Source: Ilyomonas sp965219515 (GTDB lineage Bacteria > Bacteroidota > Bacteroidia > Chitinophagales > Chitinophagaceae). Taken from it: DNA of 64,000 nt. The notes beneath the pieces were generated by a model. The model was not told where the DNA came from, made no database searches, and was given only the letters and a program-made list of their open reading frames with translations. How positions within the stretch are numbered: the first letter of the stretch is position 1; each line of letters opens with the position of its first letter. The DNA is taken from contig OZ244776.1 in the NCBI GenBank assembly GCA_965219515.1, positions 1,054,001-1,118,000 of the forward strand. The letters are read 5' to 3'. The translations under genes were made by a program, and so were the position numbers. Positions 23,050-31,762 of this stretch are shown here, piece by piece.

Positions 23050-23441
23050 AACAATATCTGATTGACACGAATATTGCCATCTTTTACATGAAAGGCAAAT
23101 TCAATCTTGATGAAAGATTTGACCAAGCCACAAACAATTGTTTTATTTCAGAAATAACACTTGCTGAATTAAAGTTTGGAGTTGAAAACAGTGAAAGACC
23201 AGACAAAAATCTTCAGGCGTTAAATAAATTTTTAACAGGCGTCAAAATTCTTCCAATTTTTCATTCACTTGACTTATATGCAAAAGAAAAAGCAAGATTA
23301 AGAAAAGCAGGAACGCCAATTGACGACTTCGACCTTTTGATTGGCGTAACATCTGTTACTCATTATTTGACAATGGTAACAAACAACACGGACCACTTTA
23401 AAAGAATAAACGGAATTGATTTAGAAGATTGGACGAAGTAA
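23046..23441 (+). CDS. VapC-type PIN-domain ribonuclease toxin (cassette 24)
   Basis: The product is 131 residues. All expected PIN acidic positions are present: YLIDTNIAIFYMKG (first Asp intact), FISEITLAELKFGVENSE, DDFDLLIGVTSV and the MVTNN strand. The start is TTG in the overlap TTGA with the antitoxin stop, as in the paralogue at 2895. It is probably an active RNase held in check by the preceding gene. Cassette ends match in 14 of 15 positions. Confidence 0.87.
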   Translation: MKQYLIDTNIAIFYMKGKFNLDERFDQATNNCFISEITLAELKFGVENSERPDKNLQALNKFLTGVKILPIFHSLDLYAKEKARLRKAGTPIDDFDLLIGVTSVTHYLTMVTNNTDHFKRINGIDLEDWTK

Positions 23442-23452
23442 AACGAAAGCAC

Positions 23453-23653
23453 TTCTGCCAACAAAAGGTTTGGCAAAAAACTAGCTGACGGAACAGAACA
23501 TCAAAAGCAGTAATTCTTTTGAGCTTTTGTTTGGGCTGGACGTTATAAATTCAGCAGCAGAATAAATGATGAACTCTTTATCTTTACTCAGCAGCAGTTC
23601 GAGCTGACGAGTTTCAAATACCAGCCCATCGCCAAGCCTTGAACGTTGGCAGA
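23453..23653 (+). repeat. attC-type site 24 (201 nt)
   Basis: R'' TTCTGCCAAC 23453-23462 and R' GTTGGCAGA 23645-23653, fully complementary here because both neighbours have the same end type. The arms GGTTTGGC...CTAGC and CCAGC...GCCAAGCC pair. Confidence 0.88.
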
Positions 23654-23700
23654 AATGCTTCGTAAAAACTCTAAAGCTTACATAAGACATTTAAAGTTTG

Positions 23701-23708
23701 TAAATTTG
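23701..23708 (+). promoter_or_regulatory. Bacteroidota -7 promoter element (cassette 25)
   Basis: TAAATTTG matches TAnnTTTG, 22 nt before ATG 23731. Confidence 0.42.
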
Positions 23709-23730
23709 CAGTTTATTTTAAACAAACAAA

Positions 23731-23988
23731 ATGACTCAGCTATTAAACATTACAGATATAAAAAAACTCTATCCAGATGAATGGGTTTTACTTGGTAATC
23801 CGATAATGGATGATACTAAAATAGATGTGCTTTCAGGTATTCCTCTTTTTCATAGCAAAGACAAAAAAGAAGTTTGCTATATCGGTCGGGATAAAACTTC
23901 AAACTTTGACAAAATAACTTTGATTTATACCGGCTCTTTCAGACCAATAAGAAAAATTACAGGCATTTTTAACCGAGTTCAAAAATGA
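23731..23988 (+). CDS. Unknown small protein, partner of an aspartyl-protease-like gene (cassette 25)
   Basis: The product is 85 residues with no membrane segment. It opens with a helix-like ITDIKKLYPDEWVLLGNP, followed by strands (KIDVLSGIPLFHSKD, VCYIGRDKTSNFDKITLIYTG). It overlaps the next gene by 4 nt (ATGA), so the two are translated together. The pairing recalls a small two-gene module in which this protein could be substrate or inhibitor of the protease-like partner. The function is unknown. Confidence 0.7.
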   Translation: MTQLLNITDIKKLYPDEWVLLGNPIMDDTKIDVLSGIPLFHSKDKKEVCYIGRDKTSNFDKITLIYTGSFRPIRKITGIFNRVQK

Positions 23989-24374
23989 CTTATAAGTTTA
24001 AAAGAGAACCAGAAAGCGGATTAATACTTGTAAACGTAGAAATAGATAATAAGTATGAACTTAAGATGATTTTAGATACCGGAGCTACAAATACTACAAT
24101 TGACAGCAACTCTTTATATCTTCTTGGATACGATTTGAAAGACAACATCGGAATTGTAGAAATTGAAACTGCAAATGGAATTATTGAAACTGAAATTTTT
24201 GAGATTGATAACTTTTCATCTCTTGGACTAACAAAAGAAAAATTTCAAATTCAAGTTTATGATTTTTTAGCTCATGGTATCTTTTCAGATTACAACGGTT
24301 TGCTTGGACTTGATTTTTTAGAAGGAACAAGTTTTACAGTCGACATGAAAAGTAATACAATCACGCTTATATAA
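23985..24374 (+). CDS. Retropepsin-like aspartyl-protease-fold protein (cassette 25)
   Basis: The product is 129 residues, the size of one retroviral-protease-type subunit (clan AA), which works as a homodimer. The catalytic motif LDTGATNTTI is intact (about residues 31-40), followed by a flap-like region and the second conserved motif NGLLGLDFLEG (about 105-115), where ILG or LLG precedes a final strand. There is no signal peptide, so it acts in the cytoplasm. It is co-translated with the preceding 85-residue protein. Confidence 0.82.
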   Translation: MTYKFKREPESGLILVNVEIDNKYELKMILDTGATNTTIDSNSLYLLGYDLKDNIGIVEIETANGIIETEIFEIDNFSSLGLTKEKFQIQVYDFLAHGIFSDYNGLLGLDFLEGTSFTVDMKSNTITLI

Positions 24375-24383
24375 AATAGCACA

Positions 24384-24589
24384 TCTGCCAACAAAAGTAT
24401 TGCTGCTAGCGGGGCAGACACGGCGCAGCATCAGCAGCAGTAATGCTATTGTGCTTCAGTTCCAGCGTGACGGAACGCAGGTGAGCAGTTGGTAAGTAAA
24501 CATCAGCAATAAAACATTAATTTAGCTCCGGTTATCGGCTGACACGGCGCTATTTTCCCGCCTGCAAGCAATACGCCTTCGTTGGCTGT
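24384..24589 (+). repeat. attC-type site 25 (206 nt)
   Basis: R'' TCTGCCAAC 24384-24392 and R' GTTGGCTGT 24581-24589. The arms GTATTGCTGCTAGCGGGGC and CCCGCCTGCAAGCAATAC pair. Confidence 0.88.
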
Positions 24590-24625
24590 TATTTTTGTTG
24601 ACAACACTAAATTCACAAAGACAAG

Positions 24626-24633
24626 TACCTTTG
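24626..24633 (+). promoter_or_regulatory. Bacteroidota -7 promoter element (cassette 26)
   Basis: TACCTTTG matches TAnnTTTG, 13 nt before ATG 24647; a TTGACA lies at 24598-24603. Confidence 0.52.
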
Positions 24634-24646
24634 AGCAAATTTTATA

Positions 24647-24943
24647 ATGACAACGAAAGAAAATATACTCGCCACTTTAAAAACAAACAAATGTGAATTA
24701 TCAAAATTTGGTGTTATAAACATTGGATTGTTCGGTTCGTATTTAAGGAATGAGCAATCAGACAAGAGTGATATTGATTTATTGATTGACTTTGAACCAG
24801 GCAAAGAAAACTTTGATAATTATATGGCAGTATATGACATCTTTGAAAGCCTTTTCAAAAATCAAAAAGTTGAAGTTGTAACTAAAAATGGTTTAAGCAA
24901 ATACATCGGACCAAAAATTTTAAACGATGTGATGTATGTCTAA
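24647..24943 (+). CDS. MNT-type minimal nucleotidyltransferase antitoxin (cassette 26)
   Basis: The product is 98 residues. The nucleotidyltransferase motif is complete: GLFGSYLRNEQSDKSDIDLLID (GS, then D-x-D), with a later strand VEVVTK. MntA-type proteins silence their HEPN partners by adding AMP groups near the HEPN active site. The gene overlaps the HEPN gene by 8 nt. Confidence 0.88.
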   Translation: MTTKENILATLKTNKCELSKFGVINIGLFGSYLRNEQSDKSDIDLLIDFEPGKENFDNYMAVYDIFESLFKNQKVEVVTKNGLSKYIGPKILNDVMYV

Positions 24944-25277
24944 AGAACCGATTGATTATTTAAAACACATTGCTGACGAATGCGCTTATATAATATCTAT
25001 AAGCAGTGACTTAACAAAAGATGAACTTTTAGATGACGAAACTCTGAAACGTGCAGTTGTAAGAAGTATAGAAATAATCGGCGAAGCAACAAAGAAAATT
25101 CCCGCTGACTTTAAAGTGAAATGGAGTTCAATTCAATGGAAGAACATGGCTGGAATGAGAGACCGATTAGTTCATGACTATATTGGAATAAACTATTCAA
25201 TTGTTTGGGATGTTGTTAAAAATAAAATACCAGAATTGAATACTCAAATTCAAGAGCTACTTAATAATAACAATTAA
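24936..25277 (+). CDS. HEPN-domain (DUF86) ribonuclease toxin (cassette 26)
   Basis: The product is 113 residues and all-helical. The HEPN catalytic motif R-x4-H-x-Y is intact in MRDRLVHDYIGI. A conserved IEIIGEATKKIP helix precedes it. HepT-type proteins are RNases. The gene overlaps the MNT gene. Cassette ends match in 14 of 15 positions (GTTGGCTGTTATTTT versus AAAACAACAGCCAAC). Confidence 0.88.
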   Translation: MSKEPIDYLKHIADECAYIISISSDLTKDELLDDETLKRAVVRSIEIIGEATKKIPADFKVKWSSIQWKNMAGMRDRLVHDYIGINYSIVWDVVKNKIPELNTQIQELLNNNN

Positions 25278-25280
25278 AAC

Positions 25281-25482
25281 AACAGCCAACAAAAGTATTG
25301 CTAATAGGCTGGCTTGACGTTGGCAACTTCAGCAGTAGTAATGCTATTGTACATCAGTTCCGGCTGACACAGCGCTATTGAACATTAGTTGGTATCTTGG
25401 ACTACAAATAAAAATCGGCTTTAGTTCCGGGCTGACACAGGGCGGAATACCAGCCCATCAGCAATACGCCTTCGTTGGGCGC
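25281..25482 (+). repeat. attC-type site 26 (202 nt)
   Basis: R'' AACAGCCAAC 25281-25290 and R' GTTGGGCGC 25474-25482. The arms GTATTGCTAATAGGCTGGC and CCAGCCCATCAGCAATAC pair. Confidence 0.88.
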
Positions 25483-25545
25483 AATTTATTAGACTGCCAA
25501 GCCCTAAAATAGGTTGACTAAAAATTAAACAATTTTAGCAATACT

Positions 25546-25860
25546 ATGACACAGAACAAAAAGACAGACTGCCGAAAAAATGAGTATCAAAAGCTAAGCT
25601 TCAATTTCAAACTTTCCGTCATTGACAAAATCATCAATGGGCAGATTTCCATCAATCATGCCAGCGAGGTGTATAATGTTTCCCAAAGCACAATTACTTA
25701 CTGGATGGAAAAATTATCTTCCTTTGAACAAAACAAAAAAGGAATGAGTAAAAACGAGGAGATAAAAAACTAAAAGAGCGCATTGAAGAACTGGAGTTTA
25801 TTAAAGAGCTTCAACAGGATATTATTGTTGATTTTGAAAAAGTAACCGGAGAACAATTGT
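25546..25860 (+). pseudogene. IS3-family orfA, frameshifted
   Basis: The first 75 codons give a helix-turn-helix protein (FNFKLSVIDKIINGQISINHASEVYNVSQSTITYWMEKL) that stops in an A-run at about 25765-25773. A one-base insertion there would restore the expected leucine-zipper continuation (LKERIEELEFIKELQQDII). So orfA carries a -1 frameshift in a homopolymer. Confidence 0.7.
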
Positions 25861-25889
25861 CAAAAAAGTTCTTGCCCGAAACATTAGCC

Positions 25890-26802
25890 AACGAGATACA
25901 GAGAAAGAAAAAAAGTCTTACAAAATAAAGTGGCTTTACGAATGTTTCGGGATTTCAAAACAGGCATATTACAAACGCATTAAAACCAATGAAAGAAAAG
26001 AAATGGAAACAGTAACAATTAAAAAATTAATAGAACCTATCCGCAAAAAAATGCCGCGCTATGGCACAGAAAAGCTGCATCTTGATAGTAAAGATGATTA
26101 AAAAAAAACAACATTAAAATGGGCAGAGATGCTTTTTTAAGGTTCGCACGGCATCACCGTTTACTGGTGTCCAGAACCAAAAGATATTTTATTACTACCG
26201 ATTCAAAACACTTTTATTACAAGTCACCCAATCGTATTAAAAACCTTGTTCCCACTCACTCTGAGCAGGTATTTGTAAACGATATTACTTACATTAAACT
26301 GCAGGATAAATATGCTTACCTGGCTTTGGTTACTGATCTGTATTCAAAGAAAATTATGGGGTATAAATTAGACGATAATATGAAAGTTGGTTTAGTAAAA
26401 GAGGCTTTGGAAATGGCTTTTAAAAACAGGGAAATGAAACATGAAACGATCATTCATCACAGCGACAGGGGATTGCAATATTGCTGCCCGGATTATTCAG
26501 AATTTGCTGTAAGCAAAGGAATGAAATTGAGCACTACAGAAAAATATGATCCTTACGAGAATGCAGTTGCAGAACGCATGAACGAAACTTTAAAGTATGA
26601 GTTCGGGCTTTTGAAAACTATACCCTCTTTAGACATTGCAAACAAAATGCTTAAAGAATCTGTAGAAGTTTACAACAACGAAAGAAGACATTGTTCACTG
26701 CAAATGCAAACACCTGCCGTTGCGCATACACATCAAAAACATCAATATAAATCATACCAAAAAAAGAAATCGTTGCCCAAAGGGCAACAACAGGAATGTT
26801 GA
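25890..26802 (+). pseudogene. IS3-family orfB transposase, broken
   Basis: The frame entered near the AAAAAAAG run (about 25905) encodes WLYECFGISKQAYYKRIK, as IS3 OrfB proteins do, but hits a stop near 26099 after the LHLD region. The remainder (26119-26802, 227 codons) holds the integrase core: VFVNDITYIKL, IHHSDRGLQYC and AVAERMNETLKYE with the three catalytic acids. The break removes the N-terminal part, so the element is probably inactive. Confidence 0.78.
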
Positions 26803-26988
26803 ATTATTAGTTTTATTCAACACTATTTTATAACAAAAAATGGTCAACCTATTTCAGGACGAGACAACAACGCTCAGCAAGATGGCAAACATTCTGATAC
26901 TGGACTTCTCAATACAATAACTTTGGACTTTACAAGAAAGCTGACTGACTTTTTTATGTTGAACTTTGCAGCATAAAAAATTTAGAAA

Positions 26989-28026
26989 ATGGAAAATTCA
27001 GAAACAGTTTTAGTAACAGGTGGAACAGGCTTTGTTGGTCTGCAAATCATTCTTCAATTATTACAAAAAGGGTACAAGATAAAAACCACAGTTCGCTCGT
27101 TAAAAAGTAAGGACAAAGTAATTGAAACGCTGAAAGCAAATGGAATAACATCGTTTGATAATCTTTCATTTGTTGAAGCAGAATTGACAAAGGACGACAA
27201 TTGGGATGAAGCAATGAAAGATTGCAAATATGTATTAAGCGTTGCTTCACCTGTATTTTTCGAAATACCAAAAGATGAAAATGAAGCTATGCGACCCGCA
27301 ATTGAAGGCATACTTCGGATATTGAAATTTTCACTAAGTGCGGACGTAAAACGTGTGGTAATGACATCAAGTTTTGGTGCATTAGGATTTAGCCATATCA
27401 ACAAAAACACAGAAACAACAGAAGCAGATTGGACAGACCCAAATTTAAAAGGCTTATCAGCCTATGAAAAATCAAAAGGATTGTCAGAACGTGCCGCTTG
27501 GGATTTTATCAAAAAAGAAGGTGGGAATTTAGAATTTACAACTATCAACCCTGTTGCCATTTTAGGACCTTCCTTAAATGCACATATTTCAGGCAGTTTT
27601 GATATTCTTAAACATTTGTTAGACGGTTCCATAAAAGCAGTTCCTAATATCCCTTTAAATATTGTTGATGTAAGAGATGTGGCTGATTTGCATATTCGTG
27701 CTATGACAAATCCTAATGCAAATGGACAACGCTTTATTGCATCGGCAGATGGGCAAATTTCAATGCCCGAAATTGCTAAGCTATTGAAAAATAAAATCCC
27801 CAATGTCGCAAAAAAAGTGTCTTTGAAAACAGTACCCGATTGGATTATTCGCTTTGCTGCATTATTTAACACACAAGCAAAAATGGGTTCAATGTTTTTA
27901 AAAGTTAACCGCAATTTGAGCAATGCCAAAGCTAAAGAATTATTAGGCTGGACACCGATTGCAAATAATGAAGAGGCTATTCTTGCTTCGATGGGAAGTA
28001 TTATTAAATACGGAATTATAAAATGA
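26989..28026 (+). CDS. NAD-dependent epimerase/dehydratase-family oxidoreductase (cassette 27)
   Basis: This 345-residue extended SDR has the Rossmann motif GGTGFVG (about residues 11-17), active-site S in MTSSFGALG, and YEKSK (Y-x3-K, about 160). The layout resembles dihydroflavonol-4-reductase-like aldehyde or ketone reductases. The substrate is unknown. Its stop overlaps the ATG of a broken AraC regulator gene (ATGA), so the two were an operon. A GAACTTTG-containing promoter-like sequence lies about 25 nt upstream. Confidence 0.85.
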   Translation: MENSETVLVTGGTGFVGLQIILQLLQKGYKIKTTVRSLKSKDKVIETLKANGITSFDNLSFVEAELTKDDNWDEAMKDCKYVLSVASPVFFEIPKDENEAMRPAIEGILRILKFSLSADVKRVVMTSSFGALGFSHINKNTETTEADWTDPNLKGLSAYEKSKGLSERAAWDFIKKEGGNLEFTTINPVAILGPSLNAHISGSFDILKHLLDGSIKAVPNIPLNIVDVRDVADLHIRAMTNPNANGQRFIASADGQISMPEIAKLLKNKIPNVAKKVSLKTVPDWIIRFAALFNTQAKMGSMFLKVNRNLSNAKAKELLGWTPIANNEEAILASMGSIIKYGIIK

Positions 28027-28817
28027 TAGACACAAGTAAAGAACCTGAAACAGAAATCTTAACAGAGCAGTTTATTCCTGACCATGTTTTTGTTTACGTG
28101 GCGACAGGAACAATACACTGTTATGATGGTAACAAAAACTATACTTTCAAATCGGGTGAATATTTCTTAGCCTAAAAAAATCGTTTAGCAAAATATAGCA
28201 TTGAAAATGCAATAGAAGAATTTGAGCCAATAATTGTTTGTTTAAATGAAGCATTTCTTAAAAGGTTTCAGGAAAAGCATAAAACTAAAGTAACAAATTT
28301 CAATTCGGGAGATACGTTTGTAAAAATGAATAAGAATAAATTAATTCCAGATTTTATTCGTTCGTTAAAGCCTTATTACGATAGAATAGATAAGATTGAC
28401 GAAGCATTCGAAGATGTAAAAAATGAAGAATTATTGATTATTCTTTTAAAAAGTCAACCCGAGATTGCAGGTATACTTTTTAACTATACAATGCCTGCAA
28501 AAATAGACCTTGAACAGTTTATGAACCGAAATTATAAATTTAATGTAAGTCTTCAACGATTGTCATTTTTAACGGGACGAAGTTTATCGGCTTTCAAACG
28601 GGATTTCAAAACAATCTTTAACGAAACACCTAATCGCTGGCTGTTACAAAAACGTTTGCAGGAAGCATACTTTCTTATTGACAAGAAAAACGAAAAACCC
28701 TCTGACATTTATCTTGACTTAGGCTTTGAAGCCTTATCGCACTTTTCATTCGCATTTAAAAAAATGTTTGGACATACGCCGACAGAGCTGAACGAGAAGA
28801 AAAAGACCTGCACCTAA
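28023..28817 (+). pseudogene. AraC-family regulator with premature stop (cassette 27)
   Basis: Read from ATG 28023, the frame encodes a cupin-like N-terminus (HVFVYVATGTIHCYDGNKNYTFKSGEYFLA) and then a TAA at codon 51 (28173-28175). The same frame continues without interruption to a typical AraC C-terminal domain (FNVSLQRLSFLTGRSLSAFKRDF ... SDIYLDLGFEALSHFSFAFKKMFGHTP) and stops at TAA 28815-28817 inside the R'' core. An ATG at 28326 could still express the DNA-binding half (163 residues). The regulator probably controlled the co-transcribed reductase. Confidence 0.82.
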
Positions 28818-29003
28818 CAAGGAGTTTGGCTTTATTGGGGCAGGACGTTGTTAGCTTCGGCTGTACACTATCAACTTCAGTTTCGGCAGGACGTTAATAA
28901 TTTGGCTTTAGTTCATATCTTCATCTTTGGTTATAAATCAGCGATAGTTTTGGTTGACGTTTTTCAAATATCCCAACAACGCCAAGCCCAAACCGTTGTG
29001 CGT
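28810..29003 (+). repeat. attC-type site 27 (194 nt)
   Basis: R'' GCACCTAAC 28810-28818 and R' GTTGTGCGT 28995-29003. The arms GTTTGGCTTTATTGGGG and CCCAACAACGCCAAGCCC pair. R'' matches its cassette start GTTGGGCGC in 7 of 9 positions. Confidence 0.83.
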
Positions 29004-29061
29004 CATACTACAAAAACCCTACTAACAAAAATTGCTGCCCTTTGACAGACAGCATAAGCTT

Positions 29062-29469
29062 TCAGATTAAATGTTTTACAAGCGGATAGAACGAAATCTT
29101 ATCCAATTCAACATTTATCTCGCTTGTAATTTGCTTATTGTTTGACGTTGCTTTTTTTGCTTGAATTAAATATGAAAACCGTAATAGAGAAATAGCAAAG
29201 GGTATATGTTCCTCACGTAAGACCTGAAAAGTGACCGCAGCACTTGGCACATATTTATGTTGTTGAACTAAATTATGTTTCAGTAATTCGTCTGTCAGTG
29301 GTTTATCAAACAAAATATCCAAATCCCCGTTCCAATGTATGTGCCCGATTTCCTTTTTACAATACAGAAATTCCTTGCCGCCCATATTATGTCTTTTAGC
29401 CGTTACTTCATCCCACAACGATATGATACGCTCAATTTGAGTAATTAAACTTTGAATGTTTACGTCCAT
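29062..29469 (-). CDS. Luciferase-domain (DUF5519)-like protein (cassette 28)
   Basis: The product is 135 residues with conserved stretches FLYCKKEIGHIHWNGDLDILFDKPL and a mid-protein HKYVPSAAVTFQVL followed by AISLLRFSYLI. These are typical of the small family annotated luciferase or DUF5519, in which the name reflects a weak similarity and no activity is established. It is the second gene of a minus-strand pair, 40 nt after an SDR gene. Confidence 0.7.
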   Translation of the reverse strand: MDVNIQSLITQIERIISLWDEVTAKRHNMGGKEFLYCKKEIGHIHWNGDLDILFDKPLTDELLKHNLVQQHKYVPSAAVTFQVLREEHIPFAISLLRFSYLIQAKKATSNNKQITSEINVELDKISFYPLVKHLI

Positions 29470-29509
29470 GTTTTCAATTTTGATTGACAGAGCAATATTG
29501 CGTTATGTT

Positions 29510-30274
29510 TTACAAAGACATGCCGCCTGACGCTTCAATGCGCTGACCTGTTATCCATTTTGCATCATCTGTACACAGGAACGCCACAACACCGCCTATG
29601 TCATCTGGTTGCCCAATCCGCGGAATGGCAGTAATGGATTTGAGGTATCCCTGCACTTGTGCATTGTCTCTTGTATAGCCACCACCAAAATCAGTAGCTA
29701 TTGCCCCGGGGGCAACAACATTAACTCTGATATTTCTGCCGCCTAACTCTTTGGCTATGTATCTTGTAAGTGTTTCAACAGCAGCTTTCATGCTTGCATA
29801 AGCACCACGACCTGGAGACGCAACGCGGGTTAAGCCAGAAGAAATGTTGACGATACTGCCGCCATCTGCCAAAATGGGCAACATTTTTTGGGTCAAAAAG
29901 AAAACCCCTTTAAAGGATACATTCAGTAGCTGGTCAAACTGCTCTTCAGTAGTTTCTGCAAATGATGGACTGTTTACGGCTAATCCAGCATTGTTAATGA
30001 GGAAGTCAAGGTTTGCTGTGTCAAACTTGGATTTCAGTAATTTTTGCAGTTCTAACACGAAAGCATCAAAACCAGTTACATCTTCCATATTGAGCCTTAG
30101 CATCGCTGCTCTTTGCCCCATTGCCTGAATTTCTTGCAATACCTCATCAGCAGCACTTTGGTTGCTGTTATATGTCAAGACAACATCCATCCCTTTTTTA
30201 GCGAGGCTTAAAGCCGTATCTTTTCCAAGACCACGACCACCACCGGTAACTAAAGCAATCTTATTCTGCGTCAT
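29510..30274 (-). CDS. Short-chain dehydrogenase/reductase (cassette 28)
   Basis: This 254-residue classical SDR has the cofactor motif TGGGRGLG (about residues 9-16), NNAG (about 91-94), catalytic Ser in VNISSG, and YASMK (Y-x3-K). The C-terminal RIEASGGMSL is typical. It is divergently transcribed from an HxlR-family regulator (30355-30696) that probably controls it, an arrangement common for quinone- or aldehyde-stress oxidoreductases. The substrate is unknown. Confidence 0.87.
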   Translation of the reverse strand: MTQNKIALVTGGGRGLGKDTALSLAKKGMDVVLTYNSNQSAADEVLQEIQAMGQRAAMLRLNMEDVTGFDAFVLELQKLLKSKFDTANLDFLINNAGLAVNSPSFAETTEEQFDQLLNVSFKGVFFLTQKMLPILADGGSIVNISSGLTRVASPGRGAYASMKAAVETLTRYIAKELGGRNIRVNVVAPGAIATDFGGGYTRDNAQVQGYLKSITAIPRIGQPDDIGGVVAFLCTDDAKWITGQRIEASGGMSL

Positions 30275-30299
30275 TTTTGTTTGTTTTTTGTTTCTGTTG

Positions 30300-30307
30300 C
30301 AAAACTA
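30300..30307 (-). promoter_or_regulatory. -7 element for the SDR gene
   Basis: On the minus strand this reads TAGTTTTG, a TAnnTTTG match, 26 nt before the SDR start. It lies within the 80-nt divergent control region shared with the HxlR gene. Confidence 0.42.
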
Positions 30308-30311
30308 TACC

Positions 30312-30352
30312 GTATCCGGTGTACTTTTGATACCGATATACAAAAGGATACC
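30312..30352. promoter_or_regulatory. Probable HxlR operator region
   Basis: The divergent region contains GTATCC (30312) and GGATAC (30347) as outer inverted halves and inner GGTGTAC, GATACC and GATATAC words, with TACTTTTG (30322-30329), the plus-strand -7 element, in the middle. Repressor binding here could shut both promoters. The site is inferred. Confidence 0.4.
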
Positions 30353-30354
30353 AC

Positions 30355-30696
30355 ATGTCACAGGAACACATGACCGAAAAGATTAAAAGTCTGCAAGACT
30401 TCTACACGGCTATAAATGGAAAATGGAAGTTGCAAATTCTGGTTTCAGTAAATCATGGCAAAAGCCGGTTTAAGGACATTCAAAACAACATTCCTAAAAT
30501 CACAAGTCGGGTTTTATCAAAGGAGTTGAAAGACTTAGAGGCAAACCATATGATTACAAGAACCGTTTACGACACTATTCCTGTCACAATTGAGTATAAA
30601 GCGACTGAATATTCGCTAACGATAAAACCGATAATTGAAATGATGGCAGAATGGGGCAAGAAACACAGAAAAGAAGTAACAGGAAAGCCGGCGTAA
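30355..30696 (+). CDS. HxlR-family transcriptional regulator (cassette 28)
   Basis: This 113-residue winged-helix regulator has AINGKWKLQILVSVNHGKSRFKDIQNNIPKITSRVLSKELKDLEANHMITRTVYDTIPVTIEYKATEYS, the hallmark HxlR order (GKWxxxIL, RFxxL-like, I-(T/S)-x-(R/K)-VLxxxLxxLE, P-V-x-V-EY-x-(L/A)-T). It lacks the N-terminal cysteine of HypR/HxlR redox sensors. ATG 30355 lies 25 nt after the -7 element. Confidence 0.88.
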   Translation: MSQEHMTEKIKSLQDFYTAINGKWKLQILVSVNHGKSRFKDIQNNIPKITSRVLSKELKDLEANHMITRTVYDTIPVTIEYKATEYSLTIKPIIEMMAEWGKKHRKEVTGKPA

Positions 30697-30705
30697 AAAG
30701 TACGA

Positions 30706-30897
30706 ACGCACAACAAGGGGTTTGGCGTTATTGGGGCTGGACGTTGAAACATGGGCTGTAGGTTGTTTTCAGCTTCAGCTCGACGTTAATAATTTGGCTT
30801 TAGTTCATATCTTCAACTTTTAAAAAAAATATTGGGCTTCAGTTGTGGGCTGACGTTTTTCAATATCCCACAAACGCCAATACTGAACGTTAGCGGT
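30706..30897 (+). repeat. attC-type site 28 (192 nt)
   Basis: R'' ACGCACAAC 30706-30714 and R' GTTAGCGGT 30889-30897. The arms GGTTTGGCGTTATTGGGG and CCCACAAACGCCAATAC pair. Confidence 0.84.
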
Positions 30898-30933
30898 AAT
30901 TTTCATAAAACTCTTAATTCATAACTTGAACAA

Positions 30934-31487
30934 ATGATAAAACAATTTCTAATAACTCTTTTTATAATTATTTATTTAAGCTGTTTTCTTTTTGCAAAAT
31001 TTACGCCCAGACAACACAATTAAGTCCAGAATATTTTCCAACAAAAGGTCATAAAGACGTAACAATATTAACTAGAACAGATGTTAACGCAGACACATTG
31101 AAAACGCTTTTAATAGTACCCAACACTAGTTCATGGATTGAAATAGGAAAGAAAATAAATTATTTTAAAGAGGTTATGACTGTTTATGAATTACAGAAAG
31201 ATATAATCGCAAAAGGACTAGCAGATAAAATTCCAAGCATTTCAGACAAGATAAGTTTGTATAATGCTTGTATAAGTTATAAACCATTCGTAATGCTAAT
31301 TCCGTCGAGTGAAGATTTAAAGACTCAAGGTTTTAGGTCACGGTTAAGTTTATATGACCCATTGCAGTCTGACATGATTTTTAAAAATGAAGTTCGGTTG
31401 AACTTGATGTGGGAAGGTTATTCAGACCAAAAAGTTTTATATCCACTTTTAAATTCATTAATAGATTATCTTAATGAACAAAAATAG
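30934..31487 (+). pseudogene. Secreted unknown protein, frameshifted after its signal peptide (cassette 29)
   Basis: ATG 30934 opens a signal peptide (MIKQFLITLFIIIYLSCFLFA), but the frame stops at about 31021. From the A-run at 30995-30998 a different frame, IYAQTTQLSPEYFPTKGHKDV, continues uninterrupted to 31487, so a single missing A separates a normal cleavage site (AQ-TTQ) from its mature domain. The mature part (about 160 residues) contains LLIVPNTSSWIEIGKKINYFKEVMTVYEL and has no family I recognise. A TTG at 31098 could start a fragment of 129 residues. A sequencing error cannot be excluded. Confidence 0.65.
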
Positions 31488-31511
31488 ACCTCAATTCAAG
31501 GACAAAAAAAC

Positions 31512-31714
31512 TACCGCCAACATGGGGCTTGCTGCAAGTGTGGCTGGACGCTGACAGCTTAGGCAGCAGATCGCTGTTCAGCTTTGGTTCGGTCGGAAGA
31601 AACTCTGTTGAGCATTAGAATATATTTTTAATCTTTGAATAAACAATGAACTTCGGTTGCTATGCGGACGTTTTTCAATTCCCCCACCATCGGCAATACT
31701 TGTTCGTTGCCTGC
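31512..31714 (+). repeat. attC-type site 29 (203 nt)
   Basis: R'' TACCGCCAAC 31512-31521 and R' GTTGCCTGC 31706-31714. The arms GGGGCTTGCTGCAAGTGTGG and CCCCCACCATCGGCAATAC pair imperfectly. Confidence 0.8.
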
Positions 31715-31762
31715 AATACGTAAAAAATACTACACTCAAACAATTTAAGTAATTTGCACTTC

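Larger units (their letters stand above)
25505..26856 (+). mobile_element. Degenerate IS3-family (IS150-like) insertion sequence
   Basis: Ends are marked by inverted repeats containing AAAATAGGTTGACTA (left) and, read inward, GAAATAGGTTGACCA (right). The element is about 1350 bp and lies near the start of cassette 27, before the epimerase gene. Both transposase frames are damaged. I see no convincing target duplication. Confidence 0.8.
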
